Shown in pieces: positions 27,080-36,402 of a stretch of 64,000 nucleotides of DNA. The stretch is from Komagataeibacter xylinus NBRC 15237 (GTDB taxonomy: Bacteria; Pseudomonadota; Alphaproteobacteria; Acetobacterales; Acetobacteraceae). The translations under genes and the position numbers were made by a program. The notes under the pieces are model-generated. The model was not told where the DNA came from and did not search any database. It was given only the letters and a program-made list of their open reading frames with translations. How positions within the stretch are numbered: the stretch's first letter is position 1; every line of letters begins with the position of its first letter. Location: the NCBI RefSeq assembly GCF_001571345.1, contig NZ_BCTP01000012.1:22534-86533 (forward strand), in the 5' to 3' direction.

Positions 27080-28024
27080 TCAGCCATTTTGGGGCTGAAG
27101 GCCATCGCCGGGGGCCGCAATGGTGCTCCCTTTTGCCAGAACGCTGACCACAAGTGCAGTCTGGCCCGCATTCCACGCCATGTTAAGGAGACTGTAAGGA
27201 ATTTCTTCGTTGCCCTGTGGGGCCAGCATTTCCATGGCGTAGCTGGTCAAGCGGCTGTACTCCCCGACCGTATAGGACACCCCCCGCTCCCGACCTGACC
27301 GGTGCGATGGATAAAGAAGAAACAGCGGCTCATCCGCAAACATGACCGCAGGCGGAAAATCAGGCTCGTACCAATCCACCACTGCATCATAAAAATGGTC
27401 GCGGCCCGGCTTCATCGGCACATCTGCCGCGGCGCGGGCCACGACCAGAACCATCTGCACCCGGCAGCGGGCACCGGCAATGGCCAGAGCGCTGTCCAGT
27501 CTGGCCTTTGACGATACGGAACCCTCTATGCCGCCTGTTTCAATATCTGTCAGAACGACAACAGCGCCACATTGCGCCAGCCGTTCGGCAAGGGCAGGAA
27601 CATCCGATACGCCGGCCAGCACGACATGCACCGCACCGATACGGATACAGGCCAGTACTGCAACGATACTTTCCATCATCAACGGCATATGGATCGCAAC
27701 CCTGTCACCGCGCTGCACGCCCTGGTCCAGCAGGGCATTTGCAAGACGGCAGACGTGCTCATGCAGTGCCTGACAGGAAACCCGTTCCTCAGGCCGCGCG
27801 CCTGATCCCGGCCAGATTATCGCGGCCCTGTCCGCATGATCGCCGAGATGACGGTCAATGCACAAGGCAGAGATATTCAGCATGGGCGAGGCATATTGCC
27901 GCAGCGGGTCGACAGGCAGCGAGACTGCATGAGCGGCCGGTTGAATAGGGTGCTGCCGCGCATGGATGGCAGGCAGAACGAACACGTTGTCATAAGTCCT
28001 GCTGATCATGGACCTGTTCCCCAT
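27080..28024 (-). pseudogene. Truncated, degenerate acetyl-CoA synthetase-like protein
   Basis: 314 residues equal the N-terminal half of an acetyl-CoA synthetase (about 650). Seen: NISALCIDRHLGDHADRAAIIW, ALHEHVCRLANALLDQGVQRGDRVAIHMP (in parts), CIRIGAVHVVLAG and VPMKPGRDHFYDAVVDW. The AMP-binding P-loop, normally close to YTSGSTGKPKG, reads YPSHRSGRERG, so the catalytic glycine/threonine pattern is lost. The frame ends soon after in LAKGSTIAAPGDGLQPQNG, with no C-terminal domain downstream. The start at 28024 has GGAG about ten bases upstream. It is divergent from the ScfR-like regulator at 28367. It is most likely a decaying gene; a regulatory role is possible but unsupported. Confidence 0.75.
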
Positions 28025-28366
28025 TGTTCAACTGCTCCGGCACGGATCACGCGCGATGCAGTCATAAATTAAAAGAGAGGCGACGTGTGCTTTACGCGAA
28101 AAAACGCGATGACGGATGTGTGCCGACCTGGCGGATACGCGCGCCGTGCCACAACCGGGAACCGAAGCGGATGGCCGTCACCCGCGCGGTCCGGTTCCAC
28201 AAAAAGCTGTTGTCGGTATGGGGCTGCGCCCCGTCATGGCATTTCATAGGATGTGCTCTTGTTTGCTTTTGTTACCACGGACTGTGACAAATCCCGGTTG
28301 CGGGCGGAAGATGTTTTGCCGTTTAAAGGGGCGAACGCCGCGCCGCGAATTGCAAAGGTTGCGAAG
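28025..28366. other. Divergent gap before the ScfR-like gene
   Basis: About 340 bp between two divergent genes; it should hold both promoters. The frame of the downstream gene stays open through part of it (from 28253), but those residues do not look like the family. No repeat or hairpin stands out. Confidence 0.4.
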
Positions 28367-29812
28367 ATGAAAAAAGCCGCCACCAAAACCTTCACCGGGT
28401 CACGCATCCGTCATCAACGCAACCGTGTGAGCATGACACAGAGCGCGCTGGCGCTGCGGCTGGGCATATCAGCCAGTTACCTTAACCAGATCGAACATGA
28501 CATACGCCCCCTGCCCCTGCCTTTGCTTGGTGCCCTGTGCGACATCTTTTCGGTAGGGGCGGATTATTTCAGTGATACTGAAGAAACACGGGGCATACAG
28601 GCACTACGTGAAATACTGACCGACCCCGTATTCGATACGGACGGCATCAGGCTCGACAGTATCCAGGCCGCCATGCGCGCAGCACCTGATCTATGCGCCC
28701 AGTTTGTGCGGCTCTATCGTGCCTATCTGCTACGGCAGGAACACACGGCGGCCCCACTGGTCGGCGCGGTCGCGCCATCGCCCGCCAGACAGGATGATGC
28801 CCCCGATCGGGTGGAACCTTATGAGGCCGTCAATGACTGGGTGCAGTTCCAGCGCAACTATTTTGATGAAGTAGACCGCACGGCGGAACGCCAGTTCGAG
28901 ATGATACGGCTTGATGAAGGAAGCCCCCGCGAACAGCTTACCCGCTATCTTCTGGACCATCATGGCATACGCACGGAAACCGATCTCAGCCTGGGGCAGC
29001 GGGGCCTGATGTGGCGGATGGACCGGCGGGCACGCACCATCTTCCTTTCGCGCATCCTCCCGGCGGAAAGCAGTACGTTCTGGATGGCGCAGGCGCTGGG
29101 ACAGATCGAGCATCAGGCCGTGTTTGCACGCACCATCCGCCGCTCCCGCCTGCGCGAAAGTGAGGCACGGGGACTGGCGCGTGTCTATCTGACCAATTAT
29201 TTTGCCGGGGCATTGCTCCTGCCTTATGAGCGTTTTCGGATAACCGCACGTGAGGTCCGCCATGACCTGGAACGGCTGCAGCGCCATTTCGGGGTCAGTT
29301 TCGAGCAGGCGTGCCATCGGCTCAGTACCATGCAACGCCCGGGAAGCCAGGGCATACCCTTTTACTTTCTCAAGACGGATATTGCTGGCAATATCCTCAA
29401 GAGTTTCAGTGCGAACCGCTTTACCCAGTCCCGCTTCGGCGGTCCGTGCCCATTATGGAACATTTTCCGTGCATTCAGCACGCCCCAGCAGGTGCAGGTC
29501 CAGCTATCACAGACCACCGATGGCGCGCTTTATCTCAACATAGCCCGCACGGTCGGGCGCAGCAGCATCTCCTACCTTGACCGTCCGCGCCTGACTGCCG
29601 TGGTTCTGGGCTGCTCCATTGCCGATGCTGAGCACCTTATCTATTCCGCAGGGCTGGACCTGAATGACCCGCAGATGATCATTCCCATCGGGCCGGGATG
29701 CCGTGCGTGCACCCGCGAGAACTGTCATCACCGCGCCCTGCCCATGGTTGGCCACCGGGTTGATGTCAACAATGAGGGACGCGGCATCGCGCCCTATCGC
29801 ACGGCATTATAA
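28367..29812 (+). CDS. ScfR-like XRE-family regulator (short-chain acyl metabolism)
   Basis: 481-residue transcription regulator. An N-terminal XRE helix-turn-helix (about 8-62: SRIRHQRNRVSMTQSALALR and LGISASYLNQIEHDIRPLPL) is followed by a ImmA/IrrE-like segment (about 200-290) and the C-terminal DUF2083-type domain with FGGPCPLWNIFRAFSTP and the Cys-containing GCRACTRENCHHRALP block (possible metal site). Such proteins regulate glyoxylate and short-chain acyl-CoA genes in actinobacteria and proteobacteria. The ATG at 28367 is chosen because it begins the family homology and has an AAGG-type site before it. It is divergent from a broken acetyl-CoA synthetase-like gene, its likely original target (inference). 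Confidence 0.85.
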   Translation: MKKAATKTFTGSRIRHQRNRVSMTQSALALRLGISASYLNQIEHDIRPLPLPLLGALCDIFSVGADYFSDTEETRGIQALREILTDPVFDTDGIRLDSIQAAMRAAPDLCAQFVRLYRAYLLRQEHTAAPLVGAVAPSPARQDDAPDRVEPYEAVNDWVQFQRNYFDEVDRTAERQFEMIRLDEGSPREQLTRYLLDHHGIRTETDLSLGQRGLMWRMDRRARTIFLSRILPAESSTFWMAQALGQIEHQAVFARTIRRSRLRESEARGLARVYLTNYFAGALLLPYERFRITAREVRHDLERLQRHFGVSFEQACHRLSTMQRPGSQGIPFYFLKTDIAGNILKSFSANRFTQSRFGGPCPLWNIFRAFSTPQQVQVQLSQTTDGALYLNIARTVGRSSISYLDRPRLTAVVLGCSIADAEHLIYSAGLDLNDPQMIIPIGPGCRACTRENCHHRALPMVGHRVDVNNEGRGIAPYRTAL

Positions 29813-30006
29813 AACCTGCCCCGGATCAGCCACGGATACGAAGGCGGCGCACATCATTCTTTTCATGGCGGAAACCAGACTGTCTGCTGTCTCGTTAGAG
29901 CGGGCAGAACCCTTACCCTTTGCCATGCCCTGTCAAGGCCGTCATGCCGGCTCAACCTGTCCCGACAAAGCGACAGCCCTGTTTACAGGCGGGGAGCATT
30001 CTGAAC

Positions 30007-31068
30007 GTGTATACTGAAGCAAGTCATAACAACGTCGGTTCCTGCCTGACTGAGGCACTGGTGATCCATGCGCCGCATGACCTGCGGCTGGACCCAACTC
30101 CCCTGCTACCACCCGGCCCTGATGAAGTGCAGGTGAATATGGCCTGGGGCGGCATATGCGGCTCGGACCTGCATTATTTTGCGCATGGGGGCGTTGGCGC
30201 ATCCATTCTGCATGCCCCCATGGTTCTGGGGCATGAAGTCTCGGGCACGATTGGCGCGCTGGGCCGCGATGTGAAAGGTTTTTCCGTTGGCGAGGCCGTT
30301 GCCATTCACCCGGCCCAGCCGTGTGGTCACTGCCCCGAATGCGCGCGGAAACAGCGCAATCTGTGTCGTAACATGCAGTTTTTGGGAAGTGCTGCACGTG
30401 ATCCCCATACCGATGGCGGCTTCCGGCGGGCGATGACTGTCAAGGCGACACAGCTCCATACCCTTCCCCCCGGCCTGACTCTCCGCCAGGCCTGCCTTGC
30501 CGAACCATTATCCGTCGCCCTGCATGCCATTGCGCGCGCAGGCGATGTGCGCGACCGCAGCGTGATGGTGCAGGGGGCAGGCCCAATCGGGCTGTTAATC
30601 GTGGCGGGGCTAGTCCATCACGGGGCAGGACGGATTGTGGTAACCGACCTGGAGGATTTTCCACTCCAGTGCGCAACCCGGCTGGGTGCCAGCAGGTGCT
30701 ACAACACTCGCCATGCCGCAGTGGAAGAAGAATTCGATATCCTGTTTGAGGCTACGGGCGTGCCAGCCGCCCTGCCTGCGGCCATAGCCCGCACACGGCG
30801 GGGCGGCATACTGGTGCAGGTTGGCATGTTCCCACCAGGTGACATCCCCGTGCCGATTGCCCAGATCATCAACCGTGAACTCGATTTCAGAGGAACGTTG
30901 CGTTTCGATACCGAATTCGATGCAGCCCTGGCCTTACTGGCTGAACGGCCCGAAATTGCCGATATTCTGGTCACCCAGCAGTTTTCCCTGGCCAATTTTG
31001 CCGCAGCCTTTGCCCTTGCGCCAGACCGCAGGCAGGCCGCCAAGATCCTGCTCTCCCTGAGCACGTGA
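30007..31068 (+). CDS. idnD: L-idonate 5-dehydrogenase-like zinc MDR enzyme
   Basis: Zinc-dependent dehydrogenase of 353 residues expected to interconvert L-idonate and 5-ketogluconate. Seen: catalytic zinc ligands in GGICGSDLHYF and GHEVSG; the structural zinc loop CGHCPECARKQRNLC; and the Rossmann segment VMVQGAGPIGLLIVAGL. I start at GTG 30007 because GGGGAG lies ten bases upstream (29991-29996) and homology begins soon after; the frame is open further up but without family residues. It converges on the gluconate 5-dehydrogenase-like gene at 31132-31902, and the two make consecutive steps. L-threonine or sorbitol dehydrogenase activity cannot be excluded from motifs alone. Confidence 0.8.
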   Translation: MYTEASHNNVGSCLTEALVIHAPHDLRLDPTPLLPPGPDEVQVNMAWGGICGSDLHYFAHGGVGASILHAPMVLGHEVSGTIGALGRDVKGFSVGEAVAIHPAQPCGHCPECARKQRNLCRNMQFLGSAARDPHTDGGFRRAMTVKATQLHTLPPGLTLRQACLAEPLSVALHAIARAGDVRDRSVMVQGAGPIGLLIVAGLVHHGAGRIVVTDLEDFPLQCATRLGASRCYNTRHAAVEEEFDILFEATGVPAALPAAIARTRRGGILVQVGMFPPGDIPVPIAQIINRELDFRGTLRFDTEFDAALALLAERPEIADILVTQQFSLANFAAAFALAPDRRQAAKILLSLST

Positions 31069-31078
31069 CAAGAGGCTA

Positions 31079-31112
31079 CCCATTTCCTCCCGGACATGGT
31101 GGCGGAAATGGG
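31079..31112. terminator. Hairpin between convergent idnD and idnO
   Basis: CCCATTTCC (31079-31087) pairs perfectly with GGAAATGGG (31104-31112) around a 16-base loop. It starts 10 bases after the idnD stop. A T run (CTTTTTG) follows some 20 bases later on the plus strand. It probably serves both converging genes, though the T run is not adjacent. Confidence 0.45.
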
Positions 31113-31131
31113 CAGGAAGTCCGCTTTTTGT

Positions 31132-31902
31132 CTACACGGAAGCGGTTATGCCCCCGTCAACCATGAGCACGTGCCCATTGACGAAACTAGAGGCATCGGA
31201 AGATAGAAAAACAGCCGCCCCGACAAGTTCCTCCACATTCCCCCACCGGCCAGCAGGCGTGCGCTGGCACAGCCACTGGGTGAAGGCCTGGTCGGCTACC
31301 AGCTTTTCATTCATTTCCGTTTTGAAATAACCCGGTGCAAGCCCGTTGACCTGCAGGCCGTGACGCGCCCAGTCCGTTGCCATGCCCTTGGTCAGGTTTT
31401 TGACCGCCCCCTTGGTCGCGGTATAGGGCGCGATGCCCGGGCGTGCCAGTTCGCTCTGCACCGAACAGATATTGACGATTTTCCCCTGCCCACGCGGCAG
31501 CATATGCTTTGCTACGGCCTGCCCGACAAAGAAAACCGCGTTAAGGTTCGTAGCGATCAGGGCATCCCAGTCCGCCCGGCTGAACTGGTCCAGCGGCGCA
31601 CGGCGCTGGATGCCCGCGTTGTTGATCAGGATATCAATCGGTCCGCATTCGGCCTCTATCTTTTCAACCCCTGCAATGACGGCGTCCTGATCCGTCACGT
31701 CAAAAGGGGCAATCGCAGCCTCCACCCCTTCGCGTTCCAGCATGGCGCGGGCGGCCTCCAGTGGTTGGGGATGGCGGCCATTCAGCACAATTTTCGCCCC
31801 ATAGCGGCCAAGGCCACGGGCCAGGGTCAGGCCAATGCCACGAGAGGCTCCGGTCACAAGTGCGCGTCTTCCGGCAAGTGAAAAAAGGGTATCGTCCTGC
31901 AT
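31132..31902 (-). CDS. idnO: Gluconate 5-dehydrogenase-like SDR
   Basis: Short-chain dehydrogenase/reductase of 256 residues that should reduce 5-ketogluconate to gluconate. Seen: the cofactor motif TGASRGIG (about 17-24), NNAGIQRR, active-site serine in ICSVQSE, the YTATKGAVKNLTK catalytic Tyr-xxx-Lys, and the C-terminal VDGGITASV ending typical of these enzymes. The NAGIQRRAPLDQF and LAPGYFKTEMNEKLV segments fit the gluconate 5-dehydrogenase subgroup well. I start at ATG 31902 (MQDDTLFSLAGRRALVTG); the frame runs up to 31965 without family residues. Its product feeds gluconokinase, encoded on the same strand about 10 kb away. Confidence 0.85.
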   Translation of the reverse strand: MQDDTLFSLAGRRALVTGASRGIGLTLARGLGRYGAKIVLNGRHPQPLEAARAMLEREGVEAAIAPFDVTDQDAVIAGVEKIEAECGPIDILINNAGIQRRAPLDQFSRADWDALIATNLNAVFFVGQAVAKHMLPRGQGKIVNICSVQSELARPGIAPYTATKGAVKNLTKGMATDWARHGLQVNGLAPGYFKTEMNEKLVADQAFTQWLCQRTPAGRWGNVEELVGAAVFLSSDASSFVNGHVLMVDGGITASV

Positions 31903-32139
31903 GACAATGTCCGTCCGTGTTATCAGGGCGCTGATCATAGCAAGAGAACACGCCAATGCCCTCACACGTCTGCGCGTGTGACAGGGTCATCATGCCGCAG
32001 ATCCGTTCCCTCGCTGTCTGTCATGACGGCTGGCGTTCTCACCCCTGCTGCGGGCCAGGACCGGCCGAAGATCATGCACTATGCGGTTGCGCCACTGAGG
32101 CTCATCAGATTAATGATGTCTGGTCCTGAATTAAATATT

Positions 32140-32424
32140 TCAGCCATTTTCCCGTATGTTTTTTATTACCGTACAGGTTAGTGCTGTCATGACAATTTCA
32201 ATACTGATCACTCCAACCCAGTTGATCGCCGCAATAACCGGCGTTTGCACCGTCTGCATCTGCAGCAAAAAGCTCAGGCCAAGCAGCACGATCCCTGCCG
32301 CCCGGACGCATCGACATGCCAGCGGCGTGACGGCTTTGCGTAAAAGGATGCCACTGCCCCGCACAGAGACCATGGCCAGTAGCAGCATGGCACATTGCCC
32401 GCACAGGATAGCGGCCATCATCAT
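32140..32424 (-). CDS. DUF3325-family small membrane protein
   Basis: About 94 residues with three hydrophobic helices (MMMAAILCGQCAMLLLAMVS; CVRAAGIVLLGLSFLLQMQ; VGVISIEIVMTALTCTVI). DUF3325 proteins accompany PepSY membrane proteins and TonB-dependent siderophore receptors. The start is set at 32424 because its ATG overlaps the stop of the PepSY gene by four bases (ATGA); the frame is open further upstream, but only in the shadow of that gene. Molecular role unknown; context says siderophore-iron handling in the inner membrane. Confidence 0.75.
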   Translation of the reverse strand: MMMAAILCGQCAMLLLAMVSVRGSGILLRKAVTPLACRCVRAAGIVLLGLSFLLQMQTVQTPVIAAINWVGVISIEIVMTALTCTVIKNIRENG

Positions 32425-33872
32425 GCCCGGTGTGCCGTGCGCAAAGTGGCATACCCAAACGCCCCGGCCAGCCCGAGGGCGATGCTGCCAGCCCCGAGTG
32501 TCGCGGCACTCGCCCATGGCATGCTGAGCAATGCTATGGCCAGACAGGCCAGCATATTGCCACCCAGCAGTTCCGGCCACGCACGGCCAGGGCGGCGGGC
32601 AAGGGCAAAGACAAGCGCAAGCGCCCACATCACGAAAACGGATCGCACCTCATATCCGGACCGGCCCGCGAGTGCGGGAGGAAGAAGCCGGTTGGCCAGA
32701 AAATAGGTGGCAAAGGCCAAGGGAGTTCCGGCCAGGATACCAACATTCAGGCGACTGACAATCACGTGCCCGATATGAGGCCGCTGGCGCAGGCGCTTGA
32801 TGGCCCACAGATGCATCCCGCTACCGATAACCACGGCAAGAGCCAGACCGGACACGAAATAAAGCCCGCGTGTAAGTGCCGGTGCAAAGCGCGCGACATG
32901 CAGGCCATAGAGAAATGTATAGAGCCTGATGACGGGTCGCGTTTCGGTATGCGCGTTCAGCAACTGCCCCGTTACCCCATCGAACGTCATGATCCGGGCG
33001 GATGTGCTGACCGTCTGGCTGTTGCCAGAAATGAAAGTGACAAGAGAGGCACGATCAGACGGATTGAAGACATAGATCTGTGCAATGCCTGCGCCCCTGA
33101 AATGCCTGTCTGCCATCTGGATCAGGGGAAGAATGGGCACAAGATGCCCCGGCTGACCGCTGGCGGGGCGGGCGTACAGAGCCGGGTTCAGTTCCGTGTA
33201 GGATTCCCGCTCATCATGATGATAGACGGCCTGCGTGCTCCACGGCAGCAGCAGGGAGGCGAGCGTTACCGCCCCCGTCAACGAAATCATAAGATGGAAA
33301 GGGAGCACTGCAACCCCAAGCAGGTTATGGGCGTCAAGCCAGCTTCGCTGCCCCTTGTTCGGCCGGAACGTGAAAAAATCCGCAAAAATGCGCCGGTGGA
33401 TGATGATGCCCGTCACAAGGGCCACCACAAGTGCGAGGGCCGCGAGGGCCGCAATCAGCCTGCCCCAGGGATAGGGAAGCTGGAGTTCGAAGTGAAAACG
33501 GTAAAAGAACTCGCCTCCAAGCGTATCACGCAGGCCGTCCGGGCTGCCGGTTTGCGGATCAAGAACCCGTTGACTGTATGCACCCTGCGCATTGGGCCAT
33601 ATGCCGGTTGCAAAGGGTGCCTGAGGCGTGGGGCAGGCCACGTACCATGCCGCCGCCGTGCCTGCATGCTGGCCCAGCCAGTCAATCGCCCGGCTGCAGG
33701 CCTGCGCGGGATCAACCGGCGGGCTGGCCAGTTCGGGGTGCATCCAGCGGGTGATTTGCTGCCGATAGACACTCAGCGAACCCGACAGCGCAATGGCAAA
33801 CAGCACCCAGCCGGTGATAAGCCCCAGCGTGGTATGCAGCCATGCCATGGAGGCGCGGAATAACCCCTTCAT
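32421..33872 (-). CDS. PepSY-domain inner membrane protein (putative siderophore-iron reductase)
   Basis: 483 residues. It opens with MKGLFRASMAWLHTTLGLITGWVLFAIALSG (helix 1, in parts) and has the PepSY-TM pattern of a long periplasmic loop (about 40-130), FHFELQLPYPWGRLIAALAALALVVALVTGI, then RPNKGQRSWLDAHNLLGV and further helices, including FVSGLALAVVIGSGMHLW. Conserved histidines in helices (HTTLG, FHFEL, DAHNLLG, LHVARF) could ligate heme, as proposed for PepSY reductases that release iron from siderophores. Start at 33872, with a four-base overlap with DUF3649 upstream and with DUF3325 downstream, so the three are coupled. Confidence 0.85.
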   Translation of the reverse strand: MKGLFRASMAWLHTTLGLITGWVLFAIALSGSLSVYRQQITRWMHPELASPPVDPAQACSRAIDWLGQHAGTAAAWYVACPTPQAPFATGIWPNAQGAYSQRVLDPQTGSPDGLRDTLGGEFFYRFHFELQLPYPWGRLIAALAALALVVALVTGIIIHRRIFADFFTFRPNKGQRSWLDAHNLLGVAVLPFHLMISLTGAVTLASLLLPWSTQAVYHHDERESYTELNPALYARPASGQPGHLVPILPLIQMADRHFRGAGIAQIYVFNPSDRASLVTFISGNSQTVSTSARIMTFDGVTGQLLNAHTETRPVIRLYTFLYGLHVARFAPALTRGLYFVSGLALAVVIGSGMHLWAIKRLRQRPHIGHVIVSRLNVGILAGTPLAFATYFLANRLLPPALAGRSGYEVRSVFVMWALALVFALARRPGRAWPELLGGNMLACLAIALLSMPWASAATLGAGSIALGLAGAFGYATLRTAHRA

Positions 33873-34201
33873 GGCCGCCACCCGGCCACAAGCACCATAA
33901 GGGCGCAGGCCCCCATGCAGGCGCCAACACCCAGCATAAGCCGCCGGAGACTGGAGACGCCAAAGGCCGCAATGAACACGACAGGCCACAGCAGCAGCCC
34001 GGAAAGCGTTCCGGCCATGGCCCTGTCCGCCCGTGACAGGGGAAGCCACAGGCCCAGCGCCATGCCACCAAGCGATGCGAGACCATACCCGCCCGGCCCG
34101 GCCACCAGCGCACGCAAGGCGACGTTCAGCCGGGCCTGAGCAGCAGGCGAAAGGTTACCAGCTAAAGCCAATGCTCGCCTGCGCATTCCGCCGCTCGCCA
34201 T
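33869..34201 (-). CDS. DUF3649-family small membrane protein
   Basis: About 110 residues with two to three predicted helices (GGYGLASLGGMALGLWLPLS; LSGLLLWPVVFIAAFGVSSL; GVGACMGACALMVLVAGW). The family is found between a TonB-dependent receptor and a PepSY protein, as here. It overlaps the receptor gene by 47 bases if the ATG at 34201 is used, or by 32 bases if the in-frame ATG at 34186 is the true start. Its stop overlaps the PepSY start by four bases. Function unknown; a partner of the PepSY protein is likely. Confidence 0.7.
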   Translation of the reverse strand: MASGGMRRRALALAGNLSPAAQARLNVALRALVAGPGGYGLASLGGMALGLWLPLSRADRAMAGTLSGLLLWPVVFIAAFGVSSLRRLMLGVGACMGACALMVLVAGWRP

Positions 34202-36308
34202 AATAGCACCATTCCTGATTATAGGATGCGTAGCTCAGGCAGTTGGAGACATACTTCTTGTCAAACAGGTTGCGCACGCTCGCAGCAAGCGTCCATCCGC
34301 GCAGGTTGGGTGAAAGGTGCGAAAGATCATAGCGCAGCGACGCATCAAACACGGCGTATTGCGGCACCCAGACGCTGCCATAACTGGCCTCGCCGCCATA
34401 GGACTTGGCGGAGTAGCGCAGGCCGCCACCAAAGCCCAGGCCTTTTACCGGCCCCGACGGCATGGTGTAGAATGCAAACAGCGACGCATTGCCCTTGCCG
34501 GACTGGATCAGGGGCTTGCCTGTCGAATCATCACGTACTTTCTGCACGCTCACCGCTGCGGTAATCATCAGGTTTTTGTAGGGCTCGGCATGGGCTTCAA
34601 ATTCAAAGCCATCCGAATGGACCCTCCCGCTCTGGGTGCTGTAGCCCAGATTGCCCACGGCAACGAGCACATTGGTCTGTTCGATGTGGTAGCCCGCAGC
34701 CGTAAACAGCAGCGACGTGCCCGGAACCTGGTATTTCAGGCCACCTTCAAGCTGCTTGCCAAGCGATGGATCGGCCTGGCGCTGCGTTTTGCCGCCATCA
34801 TTGGAGACAATGCCCGACTGCGGCTGGAAGGAGGTCGAATAGCTGATATAGGGTGAAAGGCCGAAGTTGAAATGATACAGGGCCGACGCACGCCAGGTGA
34901 TCTGACGGGGATTTTCATGCGTGGATGTATGGCTGACATATTCGTTCTGTTGTGACCTGTACCAGTCATTGCGCAGGCTGCCGGTTACGACCAGCCCTTT
35001 CCAGCGCATTTCATCCTGCGCGTACATGCCGATCTGGTGCGAATTGGTCCGGTAATTCACATAAGGGCTGCCCATGGAGGGAATGGCCATGTGATAATCC
35101 GGATGCAGGACATCGAGGTCGGGCGCCGAGCCATAAAATCCCTGCTCCGCCGCGCTCTGCTGCATGTAGTCAAAGCCGAACATCATGGTATGCCGCAGGG
35201 TGCCGGTGCGGACATGGCCCTTGAACTGGCTGTCAAAAGTCAGGTTGTGTGTATGCTCGTTTGTGCCGAACGCCGAGCGGCTGAGCATGTCGTCGCTTGT
35301 GTAATACCCGTTGTTATACACGCTGCGATAGATGGTCTTGATGTCATCATACCGGCCACGGCTGGTGAAGCTCCAGTCATTGTTGAAACGGTGGTTGAAG
35401 ATGTAGGTAATCCCGCCCTGCCGGCGGTTGAATTTCTCGAACGGCACGTCGCCATCGTAAAAATTCCGTGGCAGGTATCCGTAAGATGCGGGCTTGAGTG
35501 AGCCCACCAGCGGCTCGCCGCCATAAGTGCCGTTTTCGGGATCGTACTGGTAATTGCCCAACAATGTCAGTGTTGTTGGCCCATCCCCGCCAAACGTAAA
35601 GGACGGGCTGATGGAAAAGCGTCGGCTGCCTGTCTTGCTCAACTGGGTATGCTGGCCGTTGACCGTGCCATACAGCCGATAGCGGACCATGCCGTCCTTC
35701 GTTGCATAGCCGCCCACATCGGCATCTACGCGGTAAAGATCGAACATGCCGCCGGTTGTGGTCACGCCACCATAGAATTTCTGGTCAGTCGGCAGCTTGC
35801 TGGACAGGGCGACAAGCCCACCCGGGCTGGACTGGCCATATAGCGCGGATGATGGCCCCTTCAGGATCTCGACGCGTTCCAGGCGGAACGTATCGGTCTG
35901 CGCCGTGGCATAGCCTGTCGGGCTATCCTGCAGTTTCAGGCCATCAAGAAAGGTCGGAACCTGGAAGCCACGCAGAAAGAACTGGTCATAACGCGTGCCC
36001 TCCCCGCCGCGCAGGTCAGGCGTAATGCCCGCCGTATAGCGCACGGCCTGATTAAGGCTGAGCACGCCGCGCACATCCATTTCATTGCGGCTGACAACCG
36101 TGACCGACTGGGCGGTTTCGATCAGCGGTGTATCGGATTTCGTGGCCGAAGACGCAGATGTGGCGGCCCTGCGGGCATGGACTTCAAGCTTTTCAGCCTG
36201 CACGGCGTTCGCTTCAGGTTGGGCATTCGCCTTTTTTGCGTGCGACGTGCCGACAGGCTGGTGGGCTGATTGATCGACCAGATCCGCCGCAAGGGCATTT
36301 CCCGTCAC
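34155..36308 (-). CDS. TonB-dependent siderophore receptor
   Basis: Outer membrane receptor of about 717 residues. The TonB-box/plug region reads TPLIETAQSVTVVSRNEMDV, then LNQAVRYTAGITPDLRGGEG and RVEILKGPSSALYGQSSPGG; the barrel ends with NAQASIGFSW, whose last residue W is aromatic as in porin-type barrels. The start is odd: the first conventional codon (GTG at 36308) lies inside a signal peptide. The in-frame codons upstream read VFYVFPLSLLVTGNALA, a good signal sequence, back to an ATA at 36351-36353, with no ATG, GTG or TTG before a stop. An ATG sits in another frame at that place. Either ATA initiates, or the start was lost by mutation. A Fur-box-like site lies upstream. Confidence 0.85.
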   Translation of the reverse strand: MTGNALAADLVDQSAHQPVGTSHAKKANAQPEANAVQAEKLEVHARRAATSASSATKSDTPLIETAQSVTVVSRNEMDVRGVLSLNQAVRYTAGITPDLRGGEGTRYDQFFLRGFQVPTFLDGLKLQDSPTGYATAQTDTFRLERVEILKGPSSALYGQSSPGGLVALSSKLPTDQKFYGGVTTTGGMFDLYRVDADVGGYATKDGMVRYRLYGTVNGQHTQLSKTGSRRFSISPSFTFGGDGPTTLTLLGNYQYDPENGTYGGEPLVGSLKPASYGYLPRNFYDGDVPFEKFNRRQGGITYIFNHRFNNDWSFTSRGRYDDIKTIYRSVYNNGYYTSDDMLSRSAFGTNEHTHNLTFDSQFKGHVRTGTLRHTMMFGFDYMQQSAAEQGFYGSAPDLDVLHPDYHMAIPSMGSPYVNYRTNSHQIGMYAQDEMRWKGLVVTGSLRNDWYRSQQNEYVSHTSTHENPRQITWRASALYHFNFGLSPYISYSTSFQPQSGIVSNDGGKTQRQADPSLGKQLEGGLKYQVPGTSLLFTAAGYHIEQTNVLVAVGNLGYSTQSGRVHSDGFEFEAHAEPYKNLMITAAVSVQKVRDDSTGKPLIQSGKGNASLFAFYTMPSGPVKGLGFGGGLRYSAKSYGGEASYGSVWVPQYAVFDASLRYDLSHLSPNLRGWTLAASVRNLFDKKYVSNCLSYASYNQEWCYYGERRNAQASIGFSW

Positions 36309-36402
36309 CAGAAGTGAAAGTGGAAAGACATAAAAAACCCTGCTGCGCTGTATGCCCGCCCCCGTTTCTGGCGTTTTTCATCATGTGGATGGGGACCATT
36401 AA

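Noticed and set aside
32430..33863. 477-codon plus-strand frame opposite the PepSY gene
   Set aside because: Low-complexity charged composition and no recognisable domain, whereas the minus strand has a well-supported PepSY protein with coupled neighbours.
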